Source: Amycolatopsis sp. 195334CR | Lineage (GTDB): Bacteria; Actinomycetota; Actinomycetes; Mycobacteriales; Pseudonocardiaceae | Assembly: GCF_017309385.1 (NCBI RefSeq) | Contig: NZ_JAFJMJ010000002.1 | Coordinates: 372,001 to 436,000, forward strand | Direction of reading: 5' to 3' | DNA: 64,000 bases | In this document: piece by piece, positions 24,269-33,149 of the stretch | Layout of the letters: every line of letters begins with the position of its first letter | Numbering within the stretch: position 1 is the first letter of the stretch | Made by a program: the position numbers and the translations under genes | Notes under the pieces: model-generated | Told to the model about the DNA's origin: nothing | Databases searched by the model: none | Seen by the model: only the letters and a program-made list of their open reading frames with translations

Positions 24269-25089
24269 GACTTCGGGCCTTCCTTGGCGTTCAGGGCGAC
24301 GTACTGGTCCGCGACCGAGAGCAGCCACCGCGCGCGCTCGAGCACCGCCTTGTCGACAAACTGTCCTTTGTGGTCGATCCAGGCCGCCTGGTCGTGGTCC
24401 ACGACCGAACGGGCCCAGGCGACCTCCTCCTCGTCCGGCGCGCACACCTCGTGCACCACCGGCAGTTGCGCGGGGTGGATCACCGAACGGCCGAAGAACC
24501 CGGCCCGCCGCCCGGCCACGGTGTCCGCCCGCAACCCGCCGAGGTCGCGCACCGCGGTCCACACGCTCTGCACCGGGCTCGGCAACCCGGCGGCCCGCGC
24601 GGCGACCACCACGCGCGAACGCGGCCACGCCAGCGCCGGTCCGCTCGCGACCCGCAGATCGGCCGCGAGATCGGCCTCACCCAGGGAAATCCCGGCCACC
24701 AGCGGGTGCGCGGTGGCCAGCGTGAACGCGTTCTCCACGCCCAGCGCCGATTCCAGGATGGGGAACACCGGGACGCCGAGCCGGTCGGCGACCCGCCGCA
24801 GCTCACCGGCGTCCTCGCACTTGGGCACCCGCACCCCGGCCAGCGCGCCGGGCGAGCCGGCCAGTGCGCGGAGGTCGGCTTCCCCGGCGTCGCTGCCGGG
24901 GGCGTTGATCCGCACGTAGGCCTTGTTCTCCGCCAGCGTCGCCAGCACGTGCTTCCGCGCCTCGTCCTTTGTGGACGGCGATACCGCGTCCTCCAGGTCG
25001 AGGACCACCGCGTCGGCCTCGCCGGCGAGTGCCTTGGCCATCCGGTCCGGGCGGTCGCCGGGCACGTACAGCCAACTGCGCGCGATCAC
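24265..25089 (-). CDS. HpcH/HpaI-type CoA ester lyase (CitE-like)
   Basis: The protein has 274 residues and starts at GTG 25089 inside the upstream stop (GTGA). It is a TIM barrel of the citrate lyase beta-subunit/malyl-CoA lyase group: RSWLYVPGDRPDRM at the N-terminus, VVLDLEDAVSPSTKDEAR with magnesium-binding acidic residues, and GFFGRSVIHPAQL near residue 200. Such enzymes cleave malyl-, citramalyl- or similar 3-hydroxyacyl-CoA esters to acetyl- or propionyl-CoA plus a 2-oxoacid. Next to a CoA-transferase, it probably performs the final carbon-carbon cleavage of the pathway. Confidence 0.9.
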   Translation of the reverse strand: MIARSWLYVPGDRPDRMAKALAGEADAVVLDLEDAVSPSTKDEARKHVLATLAENKAYVRINAPGSDAGEADLRALAGSPGALAGVRVPKCEDAGELRRVADRLGVPVFPILESALGVENAFTLATAHPLVAGISLGEADLAADLRVASGPALAWPRSRVVVAARAAGLPSPVQSVWTAVRDLGGLRADTVAGRRAGFFGRSVIHPAQLPVVHEVCAPDEEEVAWARSVVDHDQAAWIDHKGQFVDKAVLERARWLLSVADQYVALNAKEGPKS

Positions 25090-26267
25090 TTGATGACGCC
25101 CTTCTCCCGCAACGAATCCAGGTCGGTGATGCCGTAGCGCGCCAGCACCTGCTCGGTGTGCGCGCCGAGCGGCGCCCCGGTGGAGCGGATGTCACCGGGT
25201 GTCTGCGACAGCCGGAACAACACGTTCTGCATCTTCACCGGGCCGAGTTCCTCGTCGTCCAGCGTGGCGATCGTGCCGAGCGCCTGGAACTGCGGATCGG
25301 CCATGATGTCGGCGGCGTTGTAGATCGGCGCGACCGCCGCCTGCGCTTCCTCGAAGGCCTTGATCACCTCTTCGCGGTCTCGCTCGGCAATCCACGAACC
25401 CACGGCCTCGTCGAGTTCGTCGGCGTGCTGGGCGCGTTCCCGGCCGGAGGCGAACCACGGCTCGTCGATCAGTTCCGGCCTGCCGACCAGGCGCATCACC
25501 CGTTCCGCGATGGACTGCGCGCTGGTGGAGATCGCCACCCAGCGGCCGTCACGGGTGCGGTAGGTGTTGCGCGGCGCGTTGTTCGCCGACCGGTTCCCGG
25601 TGCGCTCCTGCAGCTCGCCCAGCTGGTCGTAGGCGATCAGCTGCGGCCCGAGCAGGGTGAGGATCGGCTCGATGATGGCCAGGTCGACCACCTGGCCCTC
25701 GCCGGTGTGCTCCCGCGCGCGCAACGCGGTCAGCACGGCGAACGCGGTGGTCAGCGCCGCGATGCCGTCGGCGAGGCCGAACGGCGGCAGCGTCGGCGGC
25801 CCGTCCGGCTCGCCGGTGATCGCGGCGAACCCGCTCATCGCCTCGGCCAGCGTGCCGAACCCCGGCCGCTTGGCGTACGGGCCGACCTGCCCGAACCCGG
25901 TGACGCGGGCCAGCACCAGCCCGGGATTGAGCTCGCGCAGTTCGTCGTACCCGAGGCCCCAGCGCTCCAGCGTGCCGGGGCGGAAGTTCTCGATCACCAC
26001 GTCCGCGTCGGCCACCAGCTTGCGGAAGACCTCCTGCCCCTCCGGCGAACCGAGGTACAGGGTGATGGCTTCCTTGCCGCGGCCGAGCATCTTCCACCAC
26101 AGGCCGACCCCGTCGCGTTGCGCGCCGTGGCTGCGCACCGGATCGCCGTTCGGGTGCTCGATCTTGATCACCTCGGCGCCGAAGTCGGCCAGCATCGTCG
26201 CGGCGAGCGGTCCGGCGAACAGCGTGGCCGTGTCGAGCACCCGGATTCCGGACAAAGCGCCGGTCAT
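25086..26267 (-). CDS. CaiB/BaiF-family (class III) CoA-transferase
   Basis: The protein has 393 residues from ATG 26267, preceded on the minus strand by GGGAGG. It shows LSGIRVLDTATLFAGPLAA at the N-terminus, ENFRPGTLERWGLGYDEL, and the FGLADGIAALTTAF region where the catalytic Asp of this family lies. It would transfer CoA from an acyl-CoA donor to a free carboxylic acid. It is the first gene of the leftward operon, and its promoter region contains a palindrome shared with the divergent transporter operon and with the IclR gene. Confidence 0.92.
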   Translation of the reverse strand: MTGALSGIRVLDTATLFAGPLAATMLADFGAEVIKIEHPNGDPVRSHGAQRDGVGLWWKMLGRGKEAITLYLGSPEGQEVFRKLVADADVVIENFRPGTLERWGLGYDELRELNPGLVLARVTGFGQVGPYAKRPGFGTLAEAMSGFAAITGEPDGPPTLPPFGLADGIAALTTAFAVLTALRAREHTGEGQVVDLAIIEPILTLLGPQLIAYDQLGELQERTGNRSANNAPRNTYRTRDGRWVAISTSAQSIAERVMRLVGRPELIDEPWFASGRERAQHADELDEAVGSWIAERDREEVIKAFEEAQAAVAPIYNAADIMADPQFQALGTIATLDDEELGPVKMQNVLFRLSQTPGDIRSTGAPLGAHTEQVLARYGITDLDSLREKGVIK

Positions 26268-26290
26268 GCGGCCTCCCGCCTCTTGGTCTG

Positions 26291-26309
26291 TGTTTCGTTC
26301 AGGGAAACA
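26291..26309. promoter_or_regulatory. Putative IclR operator 1 (TGTTTC-N7-GAAACA)
   Basis: TGTTTCGTTCAGGGAAACA is a perfect 6-7-6 palindrome, 24 bases before the CoA-transferase start. An extra TGTTTC half-site lies at 26323-26328. Near-identical sites precede the ABC operon (26435-26453) and the iclR-type gene (36788-36806). Confidence 0.7.
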
Positions 26310-26434
26310 GTAGCGAACGCTGTGTTTCTGACTCCTGCTGACCAAGTTCGCACTGATCGCCGCGTTACGTCAAGTTGACGAGGTTATTGACCTGTGGTGG
26401 CGGCTGATGTCACCATGGGCCAGCACTTCGCCGG

Positions 26435-26453
26435 TGTTTCTCTCAGCGAAACG
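26435..26453. promoter_or_regulatory. Putative IclR operator 2 (TGTTTC-N7-GAAACG)
   Basis: The site lies 20-38 bases before the start codon of the ABC substrate-binding gene. It matches operator 1 in both half-sites except for the last base, and shares the internal TCAG. Confidence 0.7.
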
Positions 26454-26472
26454 CCAGGAAAGGAGAGGTGGC

Positions 26473-27714
26473 ATGGCAGGACGGGCACTGATGGCCGGTC
26501 TGTGCGCCGGCGTGCTGCTGGCCACCGCGGCCTGCGGTGGCTCGGCGCCGTCGGGGGCGGCGGGCGCGGCGGCGGGCCGGGACGAGGGGCCGGTGAAGAT
26601 CGGCGCACTGCACCCGGTCAGCGGCGCCTTCGCGGTGGACGGCCAGCAGATGCGCCGCGGCGCGGAACTGGCGGTCGAGCAGCTCAACCGGAACGGCGGC
26701 GTCGCCGGGCGGCCGGTCGAGCTGATCACCGGGGACACGCAGGGCAAGGCCGAGGTCGGGCAGAGCGAGGCGCAGCGGCTGATCGCCGAGGGCGCGGTCG
26801 GCCTGGTCGGCACCTACCAGAGCGCGGTGAGCACCAACGTGGCCGTGGTCGCCGAACGCAACAAGGTGCCGTTCGTGATGGACGTGACCGCCTCGGACGC
26901 GATCTTCACGCACGGGTACCAGTATTCGTTCCGCGTGCAGCCCGGCAGCACCGCGATCGCCAGTGCCGCGGCCAACTACCTCAAGGAGGTTTCCGCGCGC
27001 ACCGGCAAGGAGGTGCGCAAGGTGGCCTTCCTGCACGAGCAGACCGACTTCGGCCGCGGCGCCGCCGAGGGATTCAGCGCGGCCGCCGAGAAACTGGGCA
27101 TCGAGGTCGGGCCGGACATCAGCTACGACGCCACCACCGTCTCCGACCTGACCGCGCAGCTGACCCAGGTCAAGGCGTCCGGCGCGGACGTGCTCGCGGT
27201 GGCCGGTTACTACTCCGACAGCCTGCTCGTCTCCCGCGCGCTCGCCTCGGTGAAACCGGATCTCGACGCGGTGTGGGGCGTCTCCAACGGCGCCTACGAC
27301 CAGCCGAAGTTCGTCACCGACGCCGGTCCTGGCGCGGAGTTGTACTTCAACACCAACTACCACTACGACGCGACCAAGCCGGAAACCGTGGCGCTGCGCG
27401 AGGAGTACCAGCGCCGCTACGGCGCCCCGATGCGCACCGGCGCGGTGCTCGCCTACGACGCGGTGCAGGTGGTCGCGCAGGCCGTGGCCGGCTCCGGCAG
27501 CACCGATCCGGTGCGCGTGCGCGACACCATCAGCGCGCAGGAGGTCGAGCCGCTGACCGTGGGCAACGGCCCCATCTCCTTCGACGGCAAGGGCGACAAC
27601 CGCAACGCCGTCCCGGTGCTCACCCAGGTGCAGGGCGGGGCGATCAAACAGGTCTACCCGCCGGAGATCGCCGAATCCGAACCCGACTACACCGTGATGT
27701 GGCGGCAACCATGA
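26473..27714 (+). CDS. Branched-chain-amino-acid-type ABC substrate-binding lipoprotein (LivJ-like)
   Basis: The protein has 413 residues from ATG 26473, after an AGGAGAGG site. A lipoprotein signal peptide ends LATAAC with Cys21 as the lipidation site. The mature part is a type 1 periplasmic binding protein (VKIGALHPVSGAFAVDGQQM, LNRNGGVAGRPVELI) like LivJ, AmiC or UrtA. Such receptors bind not only branched amino acids but also amides, urea and aromatic acids. As first gene of the rightward operon it delivers the pathway substrate to the LivHMGF-like importer. It overlaps the permease gene by four bases. Confidence 0.93.
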   Translation: MAGRALMAGLCAGVLLATAACGGSAPSGAAGAAAGRDEGPVKIGALHPVSGAFAVDGQQMRRGAELAVEQLNRNGGVAGRPVELITGDTQGKAEVGQSEAQRLIAEGAVGLVGTYQSAVSTNVAVVAERNKVPFVMDVTASDAIFTHGYQYSFRVQPGSTAIASAAANYLKEVSARTGKEVRKVAFLHEQTDFGRGAAEGFSAAAEKLGIEVGPDISYDATTVSDLTAQLTQVKASGADVLAVAGYYSDSLLVSRALASVKPDLDAVWGVSNGAYDQPKFVTDAGPGAELYFNTNYHYDATKPETVALREEYQRRYGAPMRTGAVLAYDAVQVVAQAVAGSGSTDPVRVRDTISAQEVEPLTVGNGPISFDGKGDNRNAVPVLTQVQGGAIKQVYPPEIAESEPDYTVMWRQP

Positions 27715-28688
27715 CAACCCTTTCCCCGGACCGGAAACGGCTCGACGCCGGGACGCTCAAACGCGGCGGCGCACTGGCCGCCGTGGTGGCGGCGGCCATC
27801 GCGCTCGCGCTGCTGCAGTCCGGCAGCGCGCTGGTGGTGTGGCAGTCGGTGGTCACCGGCATCCTCACCGGCGGGCTCTACGGCCTGATCGCGATGGGCC
27901 TGACACTGATCTTCGGCGTGCTCGACATCGTCAACTTCGCCCACGGCGCCCTGCTCGCGGTGGCCATGTTCCTGGCCTTCGGCGTGGTGCAGGCGACCGG
28001 GCTGCACCCGTACCTCGCGCTCGTGGTGACCGTGCCGGTGCTGTTCCTGATCGGCGCCGCCGTGCACCGAGGCCTGCTCTCGGGCAGTGGCGGCGGTTCG
28101 CTGGAGAACCAGCTGCTGATCACCCTCGGGCTGTCCCTGTTGCTGGAGAACGGTTTGCTGTTGTTCTTCGGTGCCGAACCCCGCAGCATCGGCCTGCCGG
28201 GCGAGATCCAGATCCCGTTGTTCGGCGCGGTGGTGGCCGGTTCCCGGCTCTACGCCTTCGCCGGTGCGCTCCTGCTGGGCGCGCTGCTGTACTGGCTGCT
28301 GCGGCGGACCCGGCTCGGCACCGCCATCCGCGCGGTCGCGGCGAACGGGCCCGGCGCGGAACTGGTCGGCATCAACGTCCGCCGCCTGCACACGCTCACC
28401 TTCGCCATCGGCACGGCCTGCGCCGGTGCCGCCGCGGTGCTGGCCGCGCCGCTCATCTCGATCACGCCCACGCTCGGCGCGCAGTTCAACATCACCGCGT
28501 TCGTGGTGGTGGTGCTCGGCGGCATGGGCAACGTGGTCGGCGCGCTGGTCGGCGGCCTGCTGATCGGCCTGGTCGAGCAGCTCACCACGATCTTCCTGAA
28601 CGGCCAGAGCTCCCTGCTCGGCGTGTTCGTGGTGTTCGTACTGGTGCTCTTCCTCCGCCCGCAGGGACTGTTCGGGAGGCGCGCGTGA
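27711..28688 (+). CDS. ABC transporter permease, LivH type
   Basis: This 325-residue membrane protein with about eight or nine helices has the LivH signature GGLYGLIAMGLTLIFGVLDI followed by VNFAHGALL near residues 53-82. The EAA-like ATPase contact region is RRTRLGTAIRAVAANGPGAEL. With the LivM-type partner it forms the channel of a branched-chain-type importer. It starts at ATG 27711 within the stop of the binding-protein gene and overlaps the LivM gene by four bases. Confidence 0.94.
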   Translation: MTTLSPDRKRLDAGTLKRGGALAAVVAAAIALALLQSGSALVVWQSVVTGILTGGLYGLIAMGLTLIFGVLDIVNFAHGALLAVAMFLAFGVVQATGLHPYLALVVTVPVLFLIGAAVHRGLLSGSGGGSLENQLLITLGLSLLLENGLLLFFGAEPRSIGLPGEIQIPLFGAVVAGSRLYAFAGALLLGALLYWLLRRTRLGTAIRAVAANGPGAELVGINVRRLHTLTFAIGTACAGAAAVLAAPLISITPTLGAQFNITAFVVVVLGGMGNVVGALVGGLLIGLVEQLTTIFLNGQSSLLGVFVVFVLVLFLRPQGLFGRRA

Positions 28689-29725
28689 CCGCCACGATCG
28701 AACGACCCGCCGAGAAGCCGGTCAAGGCGCCGCCGCTGCGCCCGCAACACCGGCAGCTGGCCGTTCTCGCGGTGCTGGTGCTGCTGGCCATCCCGCTGCC
28801 GCTGGTGCTGCCGCCCGCGCTCGGCGCGGTCGCCGTGCGGATCCTGATCTTCCTGCTGATGGCCGTCGGCTGGAACATCATGAGCGGGTTCGGCGGCATG
28901 TTCAGCTTCGGCCACGCCGCGTACTTCGGCCTCGGCGCCTACACCAGCGCGTACCTGCTGACCGAGCACGGGGTCTCGCCGTGGATCGGCATGGTGGCCG
29001 GGATGGGCGTCGCCGCCGCGGTGGCGGTGGTGATCGGCTACTTCTCGTTCCGCTACCGGTTGCAGGGCGCCTACTTCGCGCTGGCCACCTTCGCCTTCGC
29101 CGAGGCACTGCGGCTGATCGCCACCAGCAGCGACTTCGTCAACCGCGCGGTCGGCTTCCAGGTCCCGCTGATCCAGGGCGAATCGTTGTGGCAGCTGCAG
29201 TTCGCCGCCGACTCGCCCGCCTACTTCTGGGTGGCGCTGGTGCTGGCCGGGCTCGCGGTGGCGGTCAGCATCGTGTTCCTGCACTCGCGGGCGGGCAAGT
29301 ACGTCACCGCCATCCGCGACGACGAACTGGCCGCGGCCTCGCTCGGCACGCCGGTGATGCGGCACAAACTGCTCACCGTGGCGCTGTCCGCGGCGATCAC
29401 CGCGGTGGCCGGGGCCTACTACACGCAGTACTACCTGTTCGTGAACCCGGATCTGGCCTTCGGCGCCTCGGTGTCCATCCAGGCCATCGTGCCGGTGGTG
29501 ATCGGCGGCATCGGCACGGTGTGGGGCCCGGTGGTCGGCTCGGTGATCATGGGTTCGCTGTCCGACGTCACCGCGACGCTGCTGCGCACCCCGCCGGAGT
29601 TCCTGAGCTTCCTGCAGGGCCGCAGCGGGCTGGACGTGGTGCTCTACGCGATCCTGCTGATCTTCATCGTGCGCCTGCTGCCGAAGGGGATCGTGGGCAC
29701 GCTGAAGGAGAGGTGGCGGCGATGA
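28685..29725 (+). CDS. ABC transporter permease, LivM type
   Basis: This 346-residue membrane protein starts at GTG 28685. It has the LivM hallmarks GWNIMSGFGGMFSFGHAAYFG (near residues 59-79) and AIRDDELAAASLGTPVMRHK, the cytoplasmic ATPase-contact loop. The N-terminal 30 residues are a charged cytoplasmic extension. It pairs with LivH and is coupled to both neighbours by four-base overlaps. Confidence 0.94.
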   Translation: MTATIERPAEKPVKAPPLRPQHRQLAVLAVLVLLAIPLPLVLPPALGAVAVRILIFLLMAVGWNIMSGFGGMFSFGHAAYFGLGAYTSAYLLTEHGVSPWIGMVAGMGVAAAVAVVIGYFSFRYRLQGAYFALATFAFAEALRLIATSSDFVNRAVGFQVPLIQGESLWQLQFAADSPAYFWVALVLAGLAVAVSIVFLHSRAGKYVTAIRDDELAAASLGTPVMRHKLLTVALSAAITAVAGAYYTQYYLFVNPDLAFGASVSIQAIVPVVIGGIGTVWGPVVGSVIMGSLSDVTATLLRTPPEFLSFLQGRSGLDVVLYAILLIFIVRLLPKGIVGTLKERWRR

Positions 29726-30456
29726 GCCTGGTGCGGATCTCCGGTGTCGGCAAGTCCTTCCGCGGCCTGCACGCGCTGTCCGAAGTGGACCTCACCGTCG
29801 ACGAGGGTGAGATCGTCGGCATCATCGGGCCGAACGGCGCGGGCAAGACCACCCTGTTCAACGTGGTGTGCGGGGCGCTCAAGCCCGACACCGGCTCGGT
29901 GGAGCTGGCCGGGCGCGACCTCACCGGCGCTTCCCCCGACCGCATCGCGCGGGCCGGCATGGTGCGCACGTTCCAGCTGATGCGCCCGTTCGCCAGCATG
30001 ACCGTGGTGCAGAACGTCAGCCTCGCCGCGCAGCACCGGCGGATGCCGGCGAAACGGCTGTACGAGCATTCGCTGTCCGTGGTCGAACGGGTCGGGCTCG
30101 GCCCGTGGGCGCACCGCCTGGCCACCGAACTGCCCACCGCCGGGCTCAAACGCCTCGAACTGGCTCGCACGCTGGCCATGCGCCCGCGGGTGCTGCTGCT
30201 CGACGAGGTGCTGGCCGGGCTGGTGCCCGCGGAACGCGAGCCGGTGCTCGACCTGCTCGCCGAACTGCGCGAGCGGGACGGCACCACGCTGCTGTTCATC
30301 GAGCACATCATGGCCGCGGTGATGCGGTTGTCCGACCGGGTGCTGGTGCTGGACCAGGGGCGCGTGCTGGCCACCGGGGCCCCGGAGGAGGTCACCAGCG
30401 ATCCACGGGTGATCGACGCCTACCTCGGGGAGGAGCCCGCCCGTGCTGACTCTTGA
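29722..30456 (+). CDS. ABC transporter ATP-binding protein, LivG type
   Basis: This 244-residue ATPase has Walker A GPNGAGKTT (near residues 36-44), Walker B LLLDEVLAGL, and the unusual LivG signature LPTAGLKRLELARTLA in place of LSGGQ. The form is normal for this subfamily. The conserved EHIMAAVMRLSDRV segment carries the switch histidine. It forms the ATPase heterodimer with the LivF-type protein. It begins four bases before the LivM stop. Confidence 0.94.
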   Translation: MSLVRISGVGKSFRGLHALSEVDLTVDEGEIVGIIGPNGAGKTTLFNVVCGALKPDTGSVELAGRDLTGASPDRIARAGMVRTFQLMRPFASMTVVQNVSLAAQHRRMPAKRLYEHSLSVVERVGLGPWAHRLATELPTAGLKRLELARTLAMRPRVLLLDEVLAGLVPAEREPVLDLLAELRERDGTTLLFIEHIMAAVMRLSDRVLVLDQGRVLATGAPEEVTSDPRVIDAYLGEEPARADS

Positions 30457-31144
30457 CCAGGTGTGCGCGGGATATGGCCGCATGCGCATCCTGCACGAGA
30501 TCGACCTGCACCTCGGCGAGGGTGAGATCGTGGCGCTGGTCGGCGCGAACGGCGCCGGGAAGACGACCACGCTGCGGTCCATCTGCGGCCAGCTGCGCCC
30601 GTCGTCGGGCACGATCACCTTCGACGGCAAGCCGGTCGCGGGCCGCAGGCCGGACCAGCTCGTCCGAGACGGGCTGGTGCACGTGCCGGAGGACCGCGCC
30701 CTGTTCGGCACGCTGACCGTCGAGGAGAACCTGCGCATGGGCGCGTGGACCCGCACGGCCGAGCAGGCCGAGGCCTCGTTGCGCGAGGTGCACGAACTGT
30801 TCCCGATCCTGGCCGAACGCGGGTCGCAGCTCGCGCAGACCTTCAGCGGCGGTCAGCAGCAGATGCTCGCCATCGCGCGTGCGCTGATGGCCGGGCCGAG
30901 GCTGCTGATGCTCGACGAGCCGTCGACCGGGCTGTCGCCGAAGCTGACCTGGACCATGCTCGAAGCGATCCGCCGCATCCGGGACACCGGGGTTTCGGTG
31001 CTGCTGGTGGAGCAGAACGCCAAGCAGGCACTGGGCATCGCGGATCGGGCGTACGTGCTGGAGAGCGGGTCGGCGGTGCTGACGGGCACCGGTGCCGAAC
31101 TGGCCGGCGACGCCCGCGTGCGGAAGGCGTACCTGGGCCTGTGA
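30443..31144 (+). CDS. ABC transporter ATP-binding protein, LivF type
   Basis: The protein has 233 residues from GTG 30443, overlapping the LivG gene by 14 bases. Walker A is GANGAGKTT, the signature is FSGGQQQMLAIARALM, Walker B is LLMLDEPSTGL, and the H-loop region is VLLVEQNAKQAL; the QNAKQAL form is characteristic of LivF. It completes the importer. The stop overlaps the GTG start of the second PrpD gene, tying transport to catabolism in one transcript. Confidence 0.94.
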   Translation: MLTLDQVCAGYGRMRILHEIDLHLGEGEIVALVGANGAGKTTTLRSICGQLRPSSGTITFDGKPVAGRRPDQLVRDGLVHVPEDRALFGTLTVEENLRMGAWTRTAEQAEASLREVHELFPILAERGSQLAQTFSGGQQQMLAIARALMAGPRLLMLDEPSTGLSPKLTWTMLEAIRRIRDTGVSVLLVEQNAKQALGIADRAYVLESGSAVLTGTGAELAGDARVRKAYLGL

Positions 31145-32511
31145 GCAAGGAACACGTCGACGAACTGGGGCGCTGGGTGTCCACAGTGGATGCCGCGCCG
31201 GTGTGCGACCGGCTCGGGCTGGTGCTGCTGGACGTGCTCGGGGTGATGGCACTCGGTACGAACCAGCCGGAGCACCGGGCGCTGGTCGAGGCGTGGCGCC
31301 CGCCCGCCGGGCCCGCGCCACTGATCGGCACCGGCGAGCAGGTGTCGGTGGACGCCGCCGCCTGGCTCGGCGCGATGGCACTGGTGTCGCGGGAACTGGA
31401 CGAGGGCAACAAGTACGCCAAGGGACATCCGGCCGCGCACGGTTTCCCCGCCGTGCTCGCGCTCGCCGCCGAACTCGACAGCAGCGGGGCCGACCTGGCC
31501 GCCGCCCTGCTCGCGGCGTACGAGGTGGCGTCGCGGTTCGGCCGGGCCACCCGGCTGCGGCCCGGGACGCACCCCCACGGGAACTGGGGCGTGCCGGGCG
31601 CGGCGGCGGGCTGCGCGCGCCTGCTCGGCCTGGACGCGGCCGCCACCGCCGCGGCGATCGACACCGCCGCCGGTATGCCCATCGCCGGGCACTTCGCCTC
31701 GGCCACCACGGGAAACCCGGTGCGCGACGCGTGGCTGGGCGCGGCCAACGTGTCCGGTCTGGTGGCCGCGCGCATGGCCGCCGCCGGGATCGCCCGCAAC
31801 ACCGGCACGGCCGCGTTGTCCCTCGGAGAGCTGCTGGGCTCGCTGGACGCCGCCGAGCTGACCGCGGAACTGGGCACCCGCTGGGACATCACGCTCGGCT
31901 ACTTCAAACGGCACGCGGCCTGCTCGTTCACCCATCCCGCCGCCGACGCGGTGCTCACTCTGCGCGGGCCGGAGATCGAGAGCGTGCTGGTCGAGACGCA
32001 CGCGCTCGGCGCCGGACTGTCCGGTGTGGACTGGGACAACCGGCTGTCGGCGATGTTCTCCACGCCGTTCGCGGTCGCCACCGCCGCGCTCACCGGCTCG
32101 GTCTCGCCGGACGCGCCGCTGGACGATCCGGCCGTCCGCGACCTGGCGAAGCGCGTGCGGCTGGCCGAGGCGGCCGACCTGACCGCCCGCCTGCCCCACG
32201 AGCGGGCCGCGCGCGTCACGGTGACCTACGCCGACGGCCGCACCCGGACCGCCGAGGTACCCAACCCAATCGGCGACGCCGACCACCACCCGCTCGGGGA
32301 AGCCGAGCTGACCGCCCTGCTCGGCGCGTGGCTGCCGGACCGGCCGGGGCTGGTCGAGCGCGCGGTGGCGCTGAGCCGCGATCTGCCCGGCCTGGCTGCC
32401 ACCGGTGCCGCCCTGCGTGCACTCGACGGAGGGGAGCCGAGCCGCGACCTGCCCGGCTTGCCTGCCACCGGCGCTGCCCTGCGCGCACTCGACGGAAAGG
32501 AGCCGAGCTGA
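31141..32511 (+). CDS. MmgE/PrpD-family protein (second, divergent copy)
   Basis: The protein has 456 residues from GTG 31141. It has the MmgE/PrpD core: LDEGNKYAKGHPAAHGFPAVLALA, HPHGNWGVPGAAAGCARLLGL and FKRHAACSFTHPAADAVL. It is distant from the copy at 22068-23450, so the two probably act on different acids or form different steps. The last 45 residues contain two tandem 22-residue units (beginning SRDLPGL...), an internal duplication without equivalent in the family. The gene is coupled to LivF by a GTGA overlap and to the racemase gene by a one-base TGATG overlap. Confidence 0.88.
   Translation: MSKEHVDELGRWVSTVDAAPVCDRLGLVLLDVLGVMALGTNQPEHRALVEAWRPPAGPAPLIGTGEQVSVDAAAWLGAMALVSRELDEGNKYAKGHPAAHGFPAVLALAAELDSSGADLAAALLAAYEVASRFGRATRLRPGTHPHGNWGVPGAAAGCARLLGLDAAATAAAIDTAAGMPIAGHFASATTGNPVRDAWLGAANVSGLVAARMAAAGIARNTGTAALSLGELLGSLDAAELTAELGTRWDITLGYFKRHAACSFTHPAADAVLTLRGPEIESVLVETHALGAGLSGVDWDNRLSAMFSTPFAVATAALTGSVSPDAPLDDPAVRDLAKRVRLAEAADLTARLPHERAARVTVTYADGRTRTAEVPNPIGDADHHPLGEAELTALLGAWLPDRPGLVERAVALSRDLPGLAATGAALRALDGGEPSRDLPGLPATGAALRALDGKEPS
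32374..32505 (+). repeat. 66-bp tandem duplication at the end of the second PrpD gene
   Basis: Units 32374-32439 and 32440-32505 encode SRDLPGLAATGAALRALDG-GEP and SRDLPGLPATGAALRALDG-KEP. The second unit carries the ribosome binding site (GGAAAGGAG) of the racemase gene, and the first carries a similar GGAGGGGAG. The duplication is in frame and lengthens the protein by 22 residues. Most differences are silent third-base changes, so it is not very recent. Confidence 0.9.
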
Positions 32512-33149
32512 TGCGTGCCCTCGCGATGACCCCGATCCACCTCCCGCCCGAGGAGATCGCCCGTCGCCAGTCCCGTTACGACCGCCTCGCCCCACCCGGC
32601 CTGCGGATCGAACTGCGCGACGTGGGCCCGGACGCACCGTCCGCATTGGACACGGACGGGTCGGTCCGCGACTCCGAGCGTGCCGTTGCCGCCGCGCTGG
32701 CCGCCGCGGACGGAGACTGGGACGTGGCCTTTCCCGACTGCGTGCTCGACCCGGCCGTGCCCGACCGCGTGGCGATCGGCCCGCGCCCGGTGCACGGCCT
32801 GCTCAAGCTGAGCGCGTCGCACCTGGCGGCCAAGGGCGAGCGGTTCGGCGCGGTGGTGCGCAACCACGCCATCGGCGCGGAACTGCGCTGGCGGCTGTCC
32901 GCGTACGGCATCACCTCCAACCTGGTCGGGGTGCGGGTGCTCGACCTGCCGTTCGAGGCGATCGCGGACACCGCCGCGTGGAACGCCGCGCTGGCGGAAG
33001 CGGTGTGCGACCTCGCCGAACAGGGCGCGACCGCGGTGCTCAACGGCTGCTCGGCGGTGGACGTGGTACCGGCCGACCTGCCCGCGCGCGTGGTGGACCC
33101 GACCGCGCTGGCGTTGACCGTGCTGATGGCGGAAGGGGAGCACGCGTGA
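32511..33149 (+). CDS. Aspartate/glutamate/hydantoin racemase-superfamily protein
   Basis: This 212-residue protein has the two-cysteine layout of the Asp/Glu racemase superfamily: one Cys in WDVAFPDCVLDPAV near residue 77 and one in TAVLNGCSAVDVV near residue 183. Members include hydantoin racemase, aspartate racemase, maleate isomerase and arylmalonate decarboxylase. Next to a dihydropyrimidinase-like hydrolase, racemisation of a cyclic ureide or its product is an attractive reading, but cis-trans isomerisation of an unsaturated diacid is equally possible. It overlaps the FAD enzyme gene by four bases. Confidence 0.8.
   Translation: MRALAMTPIHLPPEEIARRQSRYDRLAPPGLRIELRDVGPDAPSALDTDGSVRDSERAVAAALAAADGDWDVAFPDCVLDPAVPDRVAIGPRPVHGLLKLSASHLAAKGERFGAVVRNHAIGAELRWRLSAYGITSNLVGVRVLDLPFEAIADTAAWNAALAEAVCDLAEQGATAVLNGCSAVDVVPADLPARVVDPTALALTVLMAEGEHA

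Noticed and set aside
22068..32511. 2-methylcitrate cycle for propionate
   Set aside because: Although two MmgE/PrpD proteins are present, there is no methylcitrate synthase or methylisocitrate lyase gene, and the neighbours point elsewhere.
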